DNA of 62,705 bases from DASYAN01 sp034431765. GTDB lineage: Bacteria > Chloroflexota > Ktedonobacteria > Ktedonobacterales > Ktedonobacteraceae. Positions 15,944-25,479 of this stretch are shown piece by piece. Within the stretch, counting starts at the first letter, position 1. Every line of letters begins with the position of its first letter. Made by a program: the position numbers and the translations under genes. The DNA lies in NCBI GenBank assembly GCA_034431765.1, contig DAOUDD010000199.1, forward strand, positions 1 through 62,705. Reading direction: 5' to 3'. The notes under the pieces were generated by a model. The model made no database searches and was not told the origin of the DNA. It worked only from the letters and a program-made list of their open reading frames with translations.

Positions 15944-17323
15944 TTAAGAGGTAGCGTTTTTTACTGAGAGCGGTTCCTCCACTAGGGGCAGATCGACTAC
16001 AACAATAGTGCCATGACCAGGCACAGATTGTAGCTCAAAATGTCCTCCCAGGTGCGAACAGCGCTCGACCATACCCGTAATTCCATAATGCTCGGCCGGG
16101 CTACGAGTACTGGAATAAAGCTCTTCAGGAAGACCGACACCGTCGTCTTGTATATGCAGGTGGACATGCCCATTCCGTCGATACAGCTTCAGCAGCACGT
16201 GCTCCGCTCTCGCATGTTTCTCAATATTGGCAAGCGCCTCCTGACCAATCCTCCATAGCGCCTCTTCGATAGAGCCTGGCAGTCTTTCGCTCTCACGCTC
16301 GACATCACACTCTACCTGCCACTCTGTGCGTCGCGCAACGTCACGCGCATAACGGCAGAGCGCCTGACAGACTGGCTCACGCTCCAGCGTGGGCGAACGC
16401 AGGTTCGCAATTGACGCACGCAATTCGTTCATGCTGCTTCGCACAATCTCCTTAACCTCTTGCAGTTCAGCTTCGCTCCGTTGGGGATCACGTTTCTGCA
16501 AACGTTGCGCCGCTTCTAGCTTGACTGAAACCAGCACCAACGCATGACCCAGCGTATCATGCATCTCACGCGCCACTCGTGTCCGCTCACGCAGCACAGC
16601 AATTTCACGCTCCTGCTCTGTAGAGGCAGCGAGCTGAGCATGTGCATCTTCCAACTCGGTATGCGATTGTGCAAGCTGGCGCAGCAAGCGATTACGCTCA
16701 TAACGCTCACCTATCAAGCGCTGCATCAACGTGCTAAAACCAGCACTTCCAAAAAAGCTAAACCCGATTCCCACAATCCCACCTATATTCCCCCAATCAA
16801 ATGGCAGAGAGAACAAACCACTTGTAAGTACAAAGGAAAAGGACAGAATAGCAACCATAAGAAAGAGCAATGGTGAGGCAAAGAGAGCAAATGAGAGTCC
16901 GAATGTTGCGTAGAAAGCCCAGACAAAGTTTACATCGATCCGCGTTAGCAGCACAACCATTCCATAACAGAAAAGCCACATTCCCCAGGCAAACACAGGC
17001 GGAGGAGGCCAGCCCCAGCGTCGAATAGACTTGAGCCAGCTTAATTGCGAACCAAGTGTATATGACATGACGACGCCAAAAGAGAGCAGAATGATAGCAA
17101 TGCTTTTCCAATCTGTTAATAGAGATCTACCATGCAACTGAGATGAGCGCATCGCCAGGCTTTGTTGTGCCATAACTATCATGGAAACAACACAAAGCAC
17201 CAACCAGATCAAATTCCAGCGTGCAAATGAGCGAAAGAATTGCTCATCATCACCAATTTTTCCCGGCAAAATAGAGGCATCTGGCTGTTTCATAGATTCT
17301 CTCTTATCTCTATTACCTGACAA
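15944..17323 (-). CDS. Membrane sensor histidine kinase, NarL/DesK type (HisKA_3)
   Basis: 459 residues: about five to six membrane helices between 38 and 200, a short coiled coil (about 208-240), then HisKA_3 with phospho-acceptor His255 in REMHDTLGHALVLVSVKLE. The HATPase domain has NIEKHARAEHV (N box), DDGVGL (G1) and GITGMVERCSHLGG (G2). The pattern indicates autophosphorylation and transfer to a LuxR/NarL-type regulator. No response regulator with an intact receiver is adjacent, so the partner lies outside the window or the kinase is an orphan. The input signal is unknown. Confidence 0.92.
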   Translation of the reverse strand: MSGNRDKRESMKQPDASILPGKIGDDEQFFRSFARWNLIWLVLCVVSMIVMAQQSLAMRSSQLHGRSLLTDWKSIAIILLSFGVVMSYTLGSQLSWLKSIRRWGWPPPPVFAWGMWLFCYGMVVLLTRIDVNFVWAFYATFGLSFALFASPLLFLMVAILSFSFVLTSGLFSLPFDWGNIGGIVGIGFSFFGSAGFSTLMQRLIGERYERNRLLRQLAQSHTELEDAHAQLAASTEQEREIAVLRERTRVAREMHDTLGHALVLVSVKLEAAQRLQKRDPQRSEAELQEVKEIVRSSMNELRASIANLRSPTLEREPVCQALCRYARDVARRTEWQVECDVERESERLPGSIEEALWRIGQEALANIEKHARAEHVLLKLYRRNGHVHLHIQDDGVGLPEELYSSTRSPAEHYGITGMVERCSHLGGHFELQSVPGHGTIVVVDLPLVEEPLSVKNATS

Positions 17324-17799
17324 TGCTATGCACGTTTTTCCCTGTATGAAGATACACCAGGACTTCTATCGTCGGGAGGACTAGCGCACGCACCTTACGC
17401 GCTAATGATTTGGAGAAATACGTTCACGGGAACTACACAATGCGTTCAATACTCTCTCATTTCGCAGCATACCATGTACCGCGCTAAACAACCAGTGCTG
17501 TATTACCTACTCTAGCTCTATGACGAAAGTCATACTCCCTTTCTTTCGGACAGCGAAGCCAGCTCTACTGCACTACTTCTAATGAGGCTTATATAACCCG
17601 CCTTTTGTCCAGAAATCGCGCCAGAGCACTCCCTTGCTACATGATAATGCTGAGCTTTTTATCATTGAAAGATAGTACTATACTGCTAGGCACAGGAAAA
17701 GTTGGGCGCATCTGATGAGCTGTTCTGCATGTATTTAGGCTGGCATAAGTTGCGTTATAGTATAAATGCGCCAATAGTTCTACTCCTTGCACTGTATCT

Positions 17800-17828
17800 A
17801 TGACAACAGCAGAGAGGTATGTTATACT
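17800..17828 (+). promoter_or_regulatory. Sigma-70-like promoter for the pseudo-receiver gene
   Basis: ATGACA (-35, one mismatch) and TATACT (-10, one mismatch) separated by 17 bases, about 180 bases before the ATG at 18012. The rest of the 17324-18011 gap shows no gene or RNA I recognise. Confidence 0.55.
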
Positions 17829-18011
17829 AGCGCCAAATAGAGGCATAGCAGAGCGCATCAGAAGGCAATAATTTTGGCGTGTCTTTCACCTCATGGCTAG
17901 CTATCCAGAAAGAGTTTTTATGAAATTTGTTGTTGAACGACGCCATCCAACGCCATGCTTTCCTCCTGGAATTCTCAATGGCATGCAAACAGCAACTGGA
18001 GTGATGCAGGC

Positions 18012-20183
18012 ATGAACGTTAGTACAGGTGCACCACATATTCTTCTTTTTGAGCGAGATCAACAGTTAGCAGCGCTTCTTACAAGTGAGCTGCAAATGGC
18101 TGGTTATGAGTCTCATACTGCACGGACAGCGGTAGAAGTATTTGATGCCATTGCTCGCTATCCGATACGACTTGTTCTTGTGAATCTAGCACAGGCGGCA
18201 GCCGCACGACGCGAGTTCTGGGTTGCGCTTGATACACAGCGTCGCGGGAGCAACGTTCAGGTTCTTACCTTTCATTGCAGCAATCTTGCGGGATACGGAG
18301 CGCGTGATCCCGATGAAAACACTTCGACACCTGCCGATATGGATGTTGATGGCATGATGGGGCTGATGACCCTGGTCGATGCTGTACGTGCACGCGTGCC
18401 CAACATGGATACAATCGCAACGACTTTGCCCCGTATGCCTCGCGTGACTCCCTTCGGACAAGCCTCAATCCAACGCACTGGTCAACAGCCAGCAATTGGC
18501 GTAAATGGTTTAAGAAATGGGACAGCTCAGCGCAGACCCATGTCAGCAGATGCGGCCGCTCATACAACTATGTCCCGATCAGGTTCACCTGTCGTTCCAC
18601 AGACACCGCCGACGTCGCCACAAGTGCCAACGCCGCCTCTTACTCCCCCAACTGCTCCATCCTATGGAATAAGTGGGGGTCTACCAATCAACAATGGGAC
18701 AAGTAACATGGCCGGAAGCGCACAGCCAGGCCAGGAAAAAATTCGCGCTGTCCTCTATCCAAATCAACGTACCTGGAGTTCACAAAATGCTGGTTCATTT
18801 GCACCTGCACTCGAAAATCAGGGAGTGCAAAATGTTCAACCTCCATATCCCGCTCAGGCAAATCAGATGACTGCCAGTGCTCAATCAGACCCTTCTTCTG
18901 ATTCCACTATGCTGCAACGTCTCGCCAATGGGAATGGACAGGGGAGTGCAAATGGACAAAAGGAATCAGGATTGGCACAGCTTACACGTCTCGTCGAAGC
19001 CTTTCAATCACCTGTACACGAGGAGAGTGGCTCAATTCCAGTACCCATAACTCCTTCTTACAGACCAAATAGCAATGGAACATCATATATGCCAGATGCA
19101 GCAAATGCCTCAGTTGTAGCTCCCGATACTCCACTCGTATCAGGTAACGCTTATATTGCGACGACTGCGACAGGTGGTTACCACCCTGCAACAAACGAAC
19201 GTACTAACACTAGCAGTTTCAATACTGCTCAGTCTCAGATCCGTCCAACTTCTACTTCAGAAGCGATTAGTGCTCAGCCATTACGACCCGCTCCGATTCA
19301 AGACCTTCCCGGAGACCGTCTCAACAGCGGACCACTTCCAACTGATGGAGGGCGACGGCCTGATGTTCTCTCTCGCGCTGGGTATACCCAGCCTACTCAG
19401 TCAACAGCGGTTCAGGCACCACTTGCATCTATTGTTGCATCAGTTCCACCCAAAACGCTCTCAACAGCAACACCACTTTCTCCTCCATCTACTACTGATG
19501 CAGGATTGACATCGGCAACCCTGCCAGTTGGAGCAGCAGTGAGAGAACAGCGTCAAAGCGAACTACTGGAACCATTGATGCAGAATGCTCCTCAGCAGCA
19601 AGACTCTAGAGAGGCTACCAATGCTTTACCACAGCAAGCCTCCGAACAGGCTCCAACACCAGTTGCAGAGCAGACTCAAGAACAGCTTCAGCAGGAAGAG
19701 CTGCCAATAGAGGCTGAGGAAGAAAAGATTTTATCGCATAACGCTGTTATTCTCGATATACTCCAAAGTTTTCCTGTGATACCGAAACAGACTCAGACGA
19801 TACGGCCTCAGGCAGTACAGCCCCAGGTCCTTCATGGTCGTGCAACGCGTTCGCTCGGCCATGTCCTCCTGGATGGACACCTGGTACCGCAGGATCGGCT
19901 GGAGGTGGCACAAAACATTCAGCGCATGTTACGTGGTGTGGATTTAAATTATCAGTTGGGTGATATTTTGCTTATGTTTAAGTTGCTTACTCCCGATCAG
20001 CTCCTGGCAGCCGCCCTGGTGAGCTATGGCCTGATTACGACAACACAGATCACAGCTCTTGGTCGCATTCGTCAGGAGCTGCATGCCATCGGTCTAGAAT
20101 ATGATCTGGAAAACCTTCTCATTCTCTTCCGTATTCTTACACCTGAACAACTGCGCGAAGTGCGCTCAAGCTTTTTGAGCTAA
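18012..20183 (+). CDS. Pseudo-receiver protein with long disordered linker and duplicated C-terminal helical module
   Basis: About 723 residues. The N-terminal ~110 resemble a response-regulator receiver (HILLFERDQQLAALLTSEL), but the phospho-acceptor Asp position reads VLVNLAQ, so phosphorylation is unlikely. A linker of some 480 residues is rich in Pro, Gln, Ser, Thr and Asn and lacks domains. The last ~110 contain two copies of one motif (GVDLNYQLGDILLMFKLLTP and GLEYDLENLLILFRILTPEQ), similar in style to MshEN/GspE N-terminal modules. The start at 18012 has GGAG ten bases upstream; an in-frame ATG at 17955 lacks a ribosome site. A scaffolding or regulatory role is a guess. Ends in a very strong terminator. 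Confidence 0.75.
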   Translation: MNVSTGAPHILLFERDQQLAALLTSELQMAGYESHTARTAVEVFDAIARYPIRLVLVNLAQAAAARREFWVALDTQRRGSNVQVLTFHCSNLAGYGARDPDENTSTPADMDVDGMMGLMTLVDAVRARVPNMDTIATTLPRMPRVTPFGQASIQRTGQQPAIGVNGLRNGTAQRRPMSADAAAHTTMSRSGSPVVPQTPPTSPQVPTPPLTPPTAPSYGISGGLPINNGTSNMAGSAQPGQEKIRAVLYPNQRTWSSQNAGSFAPALENQGVQNVQPPYPAQANQMTASAQSDPSSDSTMLQRLANGNGQGSANGQKESGLAQLTRLVEAFQSPVHEESGSIPVPITPSYRPNSNGTSYMPDAANASVVAPDTPLVSGNAYIATTATGGYHPATNERTNTSSFNTAQSQIRPTSTSEAISAQPLRPAPIQDLPGDRLNSGPLPTDGGRRPDVLSRAGYTQPTQSTAVQAPLASIVASVPPKTLSTATPLSPPSTTDAGLTSATLPVGAAVREQRQSELLEPLMQNAPQQQDSREATNALPQQASEQAPTPVAEQTQEQLQQEELPIEAEEEKILSHNAVILDILQSFPVIPKQTQTIRPQAVQPQVLHGRATRSLGHVLLDGHLVPQDRLEVAQNIQRMLRGVDLNYQLGDILLMFKLLTPDQLLAAALVSYGLITTTQITALGRIRQELHAIGLEYDLENLLILFRILTPEQLREVRSSFLS

Positions 20184-20191
20184 ATAAAAAA

Positions 20192-20245
20192 GCAGGGTGC
20201 CCGGAAGAGAGTTCGGCCAGATGAACTCTCTTCCGGGCACCCTGC
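20192..20245. terminator. Bidirectional terminator with perfect 23-bp stem
   Basis: GCAGGGTGCCCGGAAGAGAG(TTC) at 20192-20214 is exactly complementary to 20223-20245, flanked by AAAAAA on the left and TTTAG on the right. It serves the plus-strand gene ending at 20183 and the minus-strand murA ending at 20257. Confidence 0.95.
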
Positions 20246-20256
20246 TTTAGAAAAAA

Positions 20257-21603
20257 CTACACCTGCGCCTCCTCAACCCTCTCAATATGTGCCCCTAGAG
20301 TGCGCAACTTCTGATCCAGCCGCTCATAGCCACGCTCGATATGCTCGATTCCGTAGACTTTCGAAGTCCCTTCGGCACAGAGTGCAGCTAGGATATACGA
20401 GCAACCTGCACGAATATCTGGAATATTCAACTCTGTTGCTGTCAGAGGTGTCGGACCGCTGACAACACAGCTATGCATGTGCTCTTTTTCACGGAACCGA
20501 CATGGGACCTCACCCAGACATTTCGTATATAATCCAATGTGTGCCCCCATTCCCGCAAGTGCGCTGGTGTAACCAAAGCGATCCTCGTATATCGTTTCAT
20601 GCACCACCGACATACCACGAGACTGTGTCAATAGGATCGTAAAAGGCTGCTGCCAATCGGTCATAAAGCCAGGATGCACATCTGTCTCAAGCGCAATAGC
20701 CTTAGGTGTTGGACCATCACCGATGAAGCGAATACCATCATCGTCAATTTCAAAGCGCAGTTTCATCTTGGAAAGCGCATTCAAGAAGGTCAGCAGCGTA
20801 TCTTGCTGTGCACGGCGCAGATAGACATTACCACGAGTCAGATACGCTGCGATGGCAAGCGAAACTGCCTCGTTGCGGTCACTCAGCAGCGTATGACTCA
20901 CACCATGCAACCGCTCAACTCCCTCGACCAGAATACGTCGATCCACCTTGAATTCGATGATCGCGCCCATCTTTTGCAGCAGTTTGATCAGGTCAATGAT
21001 CTCCGGTTCAATCGCTGCATTCTCGATAATAGTGACACCCTTTGCCAGCGAGGCAGTGATCAGGAAGTTTTCAGTCGCCATCACACTGGGAAATGGCAGT
21101 TTGATCGTTGTCCCATGTAAGCGTTCAGAGGCGGTACAGTGATAATAGCCATCCTTCTCGACGATCTTCGCTCCCATCTGTCGCAGACCGCTAATGTGGA
21201 AGTTGATCGGACGCGGCCCAATGCGATCTCCTCCCGGCATGGGTATCATCGCCTCCCCACACCGGTGCAGCAGCGGACCAATCGCCATGACACAGAGCCG
21301 ATTCAGCCCGCCCATATCTTTTGACAGGCTGCTGCTTGTAATAGCAGGTGTACAAATAGAGAGTGTGTGCTCATTTATCTGTACTTCAGAGCCAAATCGC
21401 TGACAGAGCTTGACCGTCAAATCCAGATCTCCCAACAGTGGAACATTTCGCAGGGTGCAAGGTTCGTTCGTTAACAGTGAGGCAATCACCATCTTGGTCA
21501 CAGCGTTTTTTGCCCCACTGATTTCCACTTCGCCGTGGAGAGGTTGACCTCCCGCCACTACATAGTGAGCCGCCTGGTCAATACGTGTCTGCATATTCAG
21601 CAT
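20257..21603 (-). CDS. murA: UDP-N-acetylglucosamine 1-carboxyvinyltransferase (MurA), Cys-to-Asp form
   Basis: First committed step of peptidoglycan synthesis: enolpyruvyl transfer from PEP to UDP-GlcNAc. The 448 residues show SGAKNAVTK (Lys of the active site), IRAGCSYILAAL and the C-terminal IERGYERLDQKLRTLGA. In the catalytic loop PGGDRIGPRP the cysteine that fosfomycin alkylates (Cys115 in E. coli) is Asp126, codon 21226-21228, as in mycobacterial and chlamydial MurA; such enzymes are active but fosfomycin-insensitive. It lies 15 bases after the FAD oxidoreductase gene, third in a tight operon. AGGAG precedes the ATG. Confidence 0.95.
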   Translation of the reverse strand: MLNMQTRIDQAAHYVVAGGQPLHGEVEISGAKNAVTKMVIASLLTNEPCTLRNVPLLGDLDLTVKLCQRFGSEVQINEHTLSICTPAITSSSLSKDMGGLNRLCVMAIGPLLHRCGEAMIPMPGGDRIGPRPINFHISGLRQMGAKIVEKDGYYHCTASERLHGTTIKLPFPSVMATENFLITASLAKGVTIIENAAIEPEIIDLIKLLQKMGAIIEFKVDRRILVEGVERLHGVSHTLLSDRNEAVSLAIAAYLTRGNVYLRRAQQDTLLTFLNALSKMKLRFEIDDDGIRFIGDGPTPKAIALETDVHPGFMTDWQQPFTILLTQSRGMSVVHETIYEDRFGYTSALAGMGAHIGLYTKCLGEVPCRFREKEHMHSCVVSGPTPLTATELNIPDIRAGCSYILAALCAEGTSKVYGIEHIERGYERLDQKLRTLGAHIERVEEAQV

Positions 21604-21618
21604 ACTGTAAGGGTCTCC

Positions 21619-23148
21619 TTATATCTCTCCAGAATTTCCAGGAGCTTTCCACAACCAGCGCAGCGCGTTAAGCCGGGAAGGGGGCTTGCGCACATTCCGC
21701 TCTCGTTGCGGTTGCTGTCGTATTTGTCGCACATGTTGTTTTCGCCCATTTTCTCCTTGCATCTGCTCCTCGCTCCTCTCATCGAGCAGATCAAGGAAAC
21801 TGTTGACACTCTGCGCAACACCCTCTACCATCAAATACCCGGCTGGCTTCACTGCGTCTCCTACCAGATAGAGACCTGGGATTCCCGCCTGTGCCTCAAG
21901 ATCCTCCCCTTGAGCAATACGGTTTACTGGCCATTCACCGCGATATGTGCCCATTGTCAAAACCGAACAGTGTTTCTCAAATGCTTCTCCAAAGAGCATT
22001 CGTAGATCAGCCAGGGCAAGTGCACGCTCCTCTTCAACATTATCGCTCTGCAAAACCTGGTGGCTGATGAGGAGATGCTTTCCCTGTGGAGCAAGGCTCG
22101 GATCACTATTGGTCGGCTGCACCATACCCGCAATACGCTGTGTATCAAGGCAATACATGATACCTTTATGAGGAATAAGCGAGACATCGCTCAAAATATG
22201 CACTTTGAGACCAATAGCTTCTTGAAAAGTCTCGCACTCTGCATGTTCGGGAAAGGCTGTGGTAGCAGTGGAGGGAATTCGAGCTTGCTTTAACACATCA
22301 GCCTGTTTCACTCGACGGTTCTGGAGCAGGGCAGATGTTGCACGAGGACCGATATCGCTGACGATGAGCGATGTAGAAAAGAGGACTTCTTCGCCTGTTT
22401 GTTTATTGCGCACCCGCACAGCACTCGCGTGTCCATCCTGCTGAAGGATATGCAACACCTCGTGAGAAAGTAGAATCTCTCCACCCCGTGCAACCACTTC
22501 GTGCTCCAGTTGTCGCGTAAGCTGTCCACATCCCCCCTGCACAATTGCCGGTGCGCCATAACACAACATGTTTTTCGTTGTGCGAATCACTTCAGCGGTC
22601 TGTACCTGGCTCAACTCCAGGCTCAAAGCGAAACGTGAGATACTCTTGAAAAAAGCGAGCAGTTGTGGAGTGCGTGCAACAGGAATATGTCGCTCCAGCC
22701 AGAGGTCAAACGGCAGTGCCTGTTCTTGCTCAGGCAGGCGGCGCAGAAACATGAGATAGCCCAGGCGCAAGAACCAGAAGGATTGGCGCACACCTAGAAA
22801 CTTAAAGACGCCTAACAAACCACGCGCACGGTACTGTTTACCGTGCACGTGAAAAGAGCCAAACACATCCGCATCAAACAGACGATGAGGAACACGCAGT
22901 CGCTGCAACATCTGCGAGAGTACGCCGCTGCTCCCAAATGGAACCATATGGACTGCGCCTGTGCTGACCTGCACACCCTGAAACTGTTTCGCAGTAAAAC
23001 GTCCTCCACTATGCGGAAGACGTTCCAGAACCACTACGTGCATCCCCTGCTGGACCAATTGTGCAGCACTTAGCAAGCCACCAAGTCCTGCACCAATGAC
23101 AGCCGCGTCAACCTGCCGTGTTCGTTGCAACGGCAAAACATTGCTCAT
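21619..23148 (-). CDS. FAD-dependent oxidoreductase, phytoene desaturase/carotenoid isomerase-like
   Basis: 509 residues with an N-terminal dinucleotide-binding motif AAVIGAGLGGLLSAAQL and ERLPHSGGRF, and a C-terminal FAD-closing motif GIPGLYLVGDAVKPAGYLMV, the architecture of the CrtI/amine-oxidase superfamily. The substrate cannot be deduced; no other carotenoid genes are nearby. The last ~40 residues are basic (Arg/Gln-rich). Its ATG overlaps the stop of the FHA gene (TAATG), implying translational coupling, and murA follows after 15 bases. Confidence 0.85.
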   Translation of the reverse strand: MSNVLPLQRTRQVDAAVIGAGLGGLLSAAQLVQQGMHVVVLERLPHSGGRFTAKQFQGVQVSTGAVHMVPFGSSGVLSQMLQRLRVPHRLFDADVFGSFHVHGKQYRARGLLGVFKFLGVRQSFWFLRLGYLMFLRRLPEQEQALPFDLWLERHIPVARTPQLLAFFKSISRFALSLELSQVQTAEVIRTTKNMLCYGAPAIVQGGCGQLTRQLEHEVVARGGEILLSHEVLHILQQDGHASAVRVRNKQTGEEVLFSTSLIVSDIGPRATSALLQNRRVKQADVLKQARIPSTATTAFPEHAECETFQEAIGLKVHILSDVSLIPHKGIMYCLDTQRIAGMVQPTNSDPSLAPQGKHLLISHQVLQSDNVEEERALALADLRMLFGEAFEKHCSVLTMGTYRGEWPVNRIAQGEDLEAQAGIPGLYLVGDAVKPAGYLMVEGVAQSVNSFLDLLDERSEEQMQGENGRKQHVRQIRQQPQRERNVRKPPSRLNALRWLWKAPGNSGEI

Positions 23149-24605
23149 TACTCGTTTTCACCAATCATTGCGCGCAACAGGCTGTTACACTCTGCCATTG
23201 TGTTGAGCACGTTCTGATGGATCTGGAAGACTTTATTCAGTTCACGCGCCTTGCGAGCAAGCTTGGTGACATATTCGATATCGCGTGGATTGTTCATCAC
23301 ATCTTCCATTAACTGCAACAGTTCAGCCCAGGCAAGCGCCTCACGGCTCCGCGCTACATCGGCAATGGTGTTATCCATCCGTTCAGCCACACGGCGAATA
23401 CCTGTGCGCAGTTGACTTGCAACCTGCGCAATCTCTCCATCACGATTGCGCATTGCCTCCTGCGTGGCGTTGAACTGCTCCTGCAGCGACATGACCTGCC
23501 CATCTAGCGCCGAAATCGCGGCCATAAGAACACTCATGTCAGGTAGGGCAGGTTGGGGCAGATTATTTAAACGCTGGAACGTTGTCTCTGTTGAATCTGC
23601 TCGTTCCGAGGAATATGCAACAGGCGCGGCCGCAATCTTCTCTTCGCTCGCCCCGGTAAAGGCAGGCAGGCTTATAACTGGCTCGACTGCTGGGGCCGAC
23701 TCTTCAAAGACAGAAGCCGTTGCAGTTGCGTTTGCGGTCTGAACTGGAGCTTCTTCCTCAAGAGCAACAGCCGGCATCGCATCCTCTATAACAGGCGCGG
23801 CTTCTTGCGCTACTGCTGCTTCAGGCTCAACAGGAAGATCCTGAGCTGTATGAATTTCATATGTCCCAAAGTCATCACTGCTTGGAGCTGTTACCATGCC
23901 ATCTTCGCGTGTTCGATACGTCAGCTCTTGAGGAGGTGTACCATAAGGAACCGCGACAGTTGGCATGTCTTCGACGGCCGCGCCATTCGAGCCATAGCCA
24001 TGGAAACTTAACTCGTGCTCACCAATACCAACCTGGTCACCATCTTTAAGCGTATACGGTGTCGTATCTTCGAGCTGTTGACCATTGACAAAAGTACCAT
24101 TTGCACTATGCTCATCATGCAGCACATATTGCCCATGCTCATAACGCACGACTGCATGACGCCGCGAAGTCAGCTTATCCTTCGACAGCAGAATATCACT
24201 TGTGGGTGCTCGACCAATGACAACTTCCTCTTTATCCAGCAAATATTCCTGCAATACCTCGCCGCTGTCAGAGCGCAGAATAAAGCGTGCTGGCTGTTCA
24301 ATTCTATCCATCGTCGCCTGCGCAGTTGGAGCAAGGGCCGCAGAAGGCTCACGAACAGTTGGCACCTCTACCCCACCAACTGTTCGTGCGGCTGGATCAG
24401 AAGACCAGCTCGTGCCAGAGGAAGAGTTGACCGGCCCGACCGGTGCTCCCCAATCATCTGCTGCCGCTAGAGTTGCATCCCCAATGGACTGCGCCTGCTG
24501 TTGTGATGAACCTGAGGGAGTAGATGGCAGCAGGCGTTGTCCACAGTTCAAACAGTAATTATCTCCTTGCCGCGTATCAGCCCCACACACGGGACACTTA
24601 TCCAT
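23148..24605 (-). CDS. Zinc-ribbon and FHA domain protein
   Basis: 485 residues from the ATG at 24605 (GGGAGGAAG upstream). Domains: zinc ribbon CPVCG..CLNCG at 4-24; FHA domain at roughly 120-200 with GRAPTSDILLSKDKLTSRRH and NGTFVNGQQL, the phosphothreonine-binding Gly-Arg, Ser, His and Asn all present; an Ala/Glu/Pro-rich linker; and a C-terminal helical region (about 360-485) predicted as coiled coil. FHA proteins read Ser/Thr phosphorylation. Coupled to the oxidoreductase and murA genes, it may connect kinase signalling with wall synthesis (inference); no Ser/Thr kinase of the Hanks type is in the window. Confidence 0.88.
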   Translation of the reverse strand: MDKCPVCGADTRQGDNYCLNCGQRLLPSTPSGSSQQQAQSIGDATLAAADDWGAPVGPVNSSSGTSWSSDPAARTVGGVEVPTVREPSAALAPTAQATMDRIEQPARFILRSDSGEVLQEYLLDKEEVVIGRAPTSDILLSKDKLTSRRHAVVRYEHGQYVLHDEHSANGTFVNGQQLEDTTPYTLKDGDQVGIGEHELSFHGYGSNGAAVEDMPTVAVPYGTPPQELTYRTREDGMVTAPSSDDFGTYEIHTAQDLPVEPEAAVAQEAAPVIEDAMPAVALEEEAPVQTANATATASVFEESAPAVEPVISLPAFTGASEEKIAAAPVAYSSERADSTETTFQRLNNLPQPALPDMSVLMAAISALDGQVMSLQEQFNATQEAMRNRDGEIAQVASQLRTGIRRVAERMDNTIADVARSREALAWAELLQLMEDVMNNPRDIEYVTKLARKARELNKVFQIHQNVLNTMAECNSLLRAMIGENE

Positions 24606-24720
24606 GGTAAACTTCCTCCCATTCGTTGCACACAATCAGAGTATCAGAGCTATGTGTACATACAAAACTTCTGCTATTATACCAGAAGGGACTGGAGAGC
24701 GTCGAGCAATGAACCAGTAG

Positions 24721-25479
24721 TCACGACGCTGGCATCCATTCTCCATCTGACTGCAAGTCCTTGAAGAACTGTTGCAACTCATTCACGCTCCAACGAGCAG
24801 AAAATGTCACATTCGTTGAGTCACGCACACCTGTACAAACCTGCAGCGGCTGAATAACTGGCGTCCCCCCCTTCGCGGCAGCCGTGGCTGTCGCGGGAGC
24901 ATTCTCAGCACCTTTTACAGCACTACTACATTGCAAGGCTGTGTTCTGCGCGTTCTGTGCCGACTGCGGAGCCTGCGACAGCGTGAGCGAGTTATCGCCT
25001 GGCAGCACGTAGATTAACGTAAAATTACTGCCGTATACGGCGTTTCGTACAGAACCTGAGGCACTTAAAAGACAGGAGCCAGATGGCAACGTAGTGGGCA
25101 AAAACACTGTAATCCCAAGATTATCCTTTAGCGTTTTCCAGTCTTTAATCGCTGTAGGAGTTCCATTGGCAGGTCCCAGAGATGAACCTTCCACGGGCTT
25201 TGCCTTTGTCACTGTTGGAGTGACCGATGCACTATCATCAGTGAACACCATCTTCGCTTCTTTGTTACACCAGCGCAACGTATTTAATGCAACCGGTGTA
25301 AACGTTGGGGTTGCCGAATTCTTCTGTGACGGGTTCGCCGGCGTAGTTGTATCCGAACACGAAGCTAACACAAGCACACACATCACTACGAGTAACGCAG
25401 TACAGATAAACCCTCTGCGCGCCCTTCTGCCACCGCTCCAATTCTCCCTCACATCGCTTTTCCATTCATGATAAAACAT
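24721..25479 (-). CDS. Predicted lipoprotein, unknown function
   Basis: About 252 residues from the ATG at 25479 (AAGGAG eight bases upstream). An Arg-rich N-terminus is followed by a hydrophobic segment and a lipobox VLVLASC, then a Thr/Pro/Ser-rich stretch. The mature part contains repeated Cys residues and ends WSVNELQQFFKDLQSDGEWM. No known enzyme motif is recognised. Located 115 bases upstream of the FHA gene on the same strand, possibly the same transcript. The 612 bases between this gene and dnaA hold a GGGAAAAATCCC-type palindrome just upstream of it but no clear DnaA-box cluster. Confidence 0.75.
   Translation of the reverse strand: MFYHEWKSDVRENWSGGRRARRGFICTALLVVMCVLVLASCSDTTTPANPSQKNSATPTFTPVALNTLRWCNKEAKMVFTDDSASVTPTVTKAKPVEGSSLGPANGTPTAIKDWKTLKDNLGITVFLPTTLPSGSCLLSASGSVRNAVYGSNFTLIYVLPGDNSLTLSQAPQSAQNAQNTALQCSSAVKGAENAPATATAAAKGGTPVIQPLQVCTGVRDSTNVTFSARWSVNELQQFFKDLQSDGEWMPAS

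Noticed and set aside
17637..17858. 73-codon frame in the gap before the pseudo-receiver gene
   Set aside because: Overlaps the predicted promoter and has no recognisable features.
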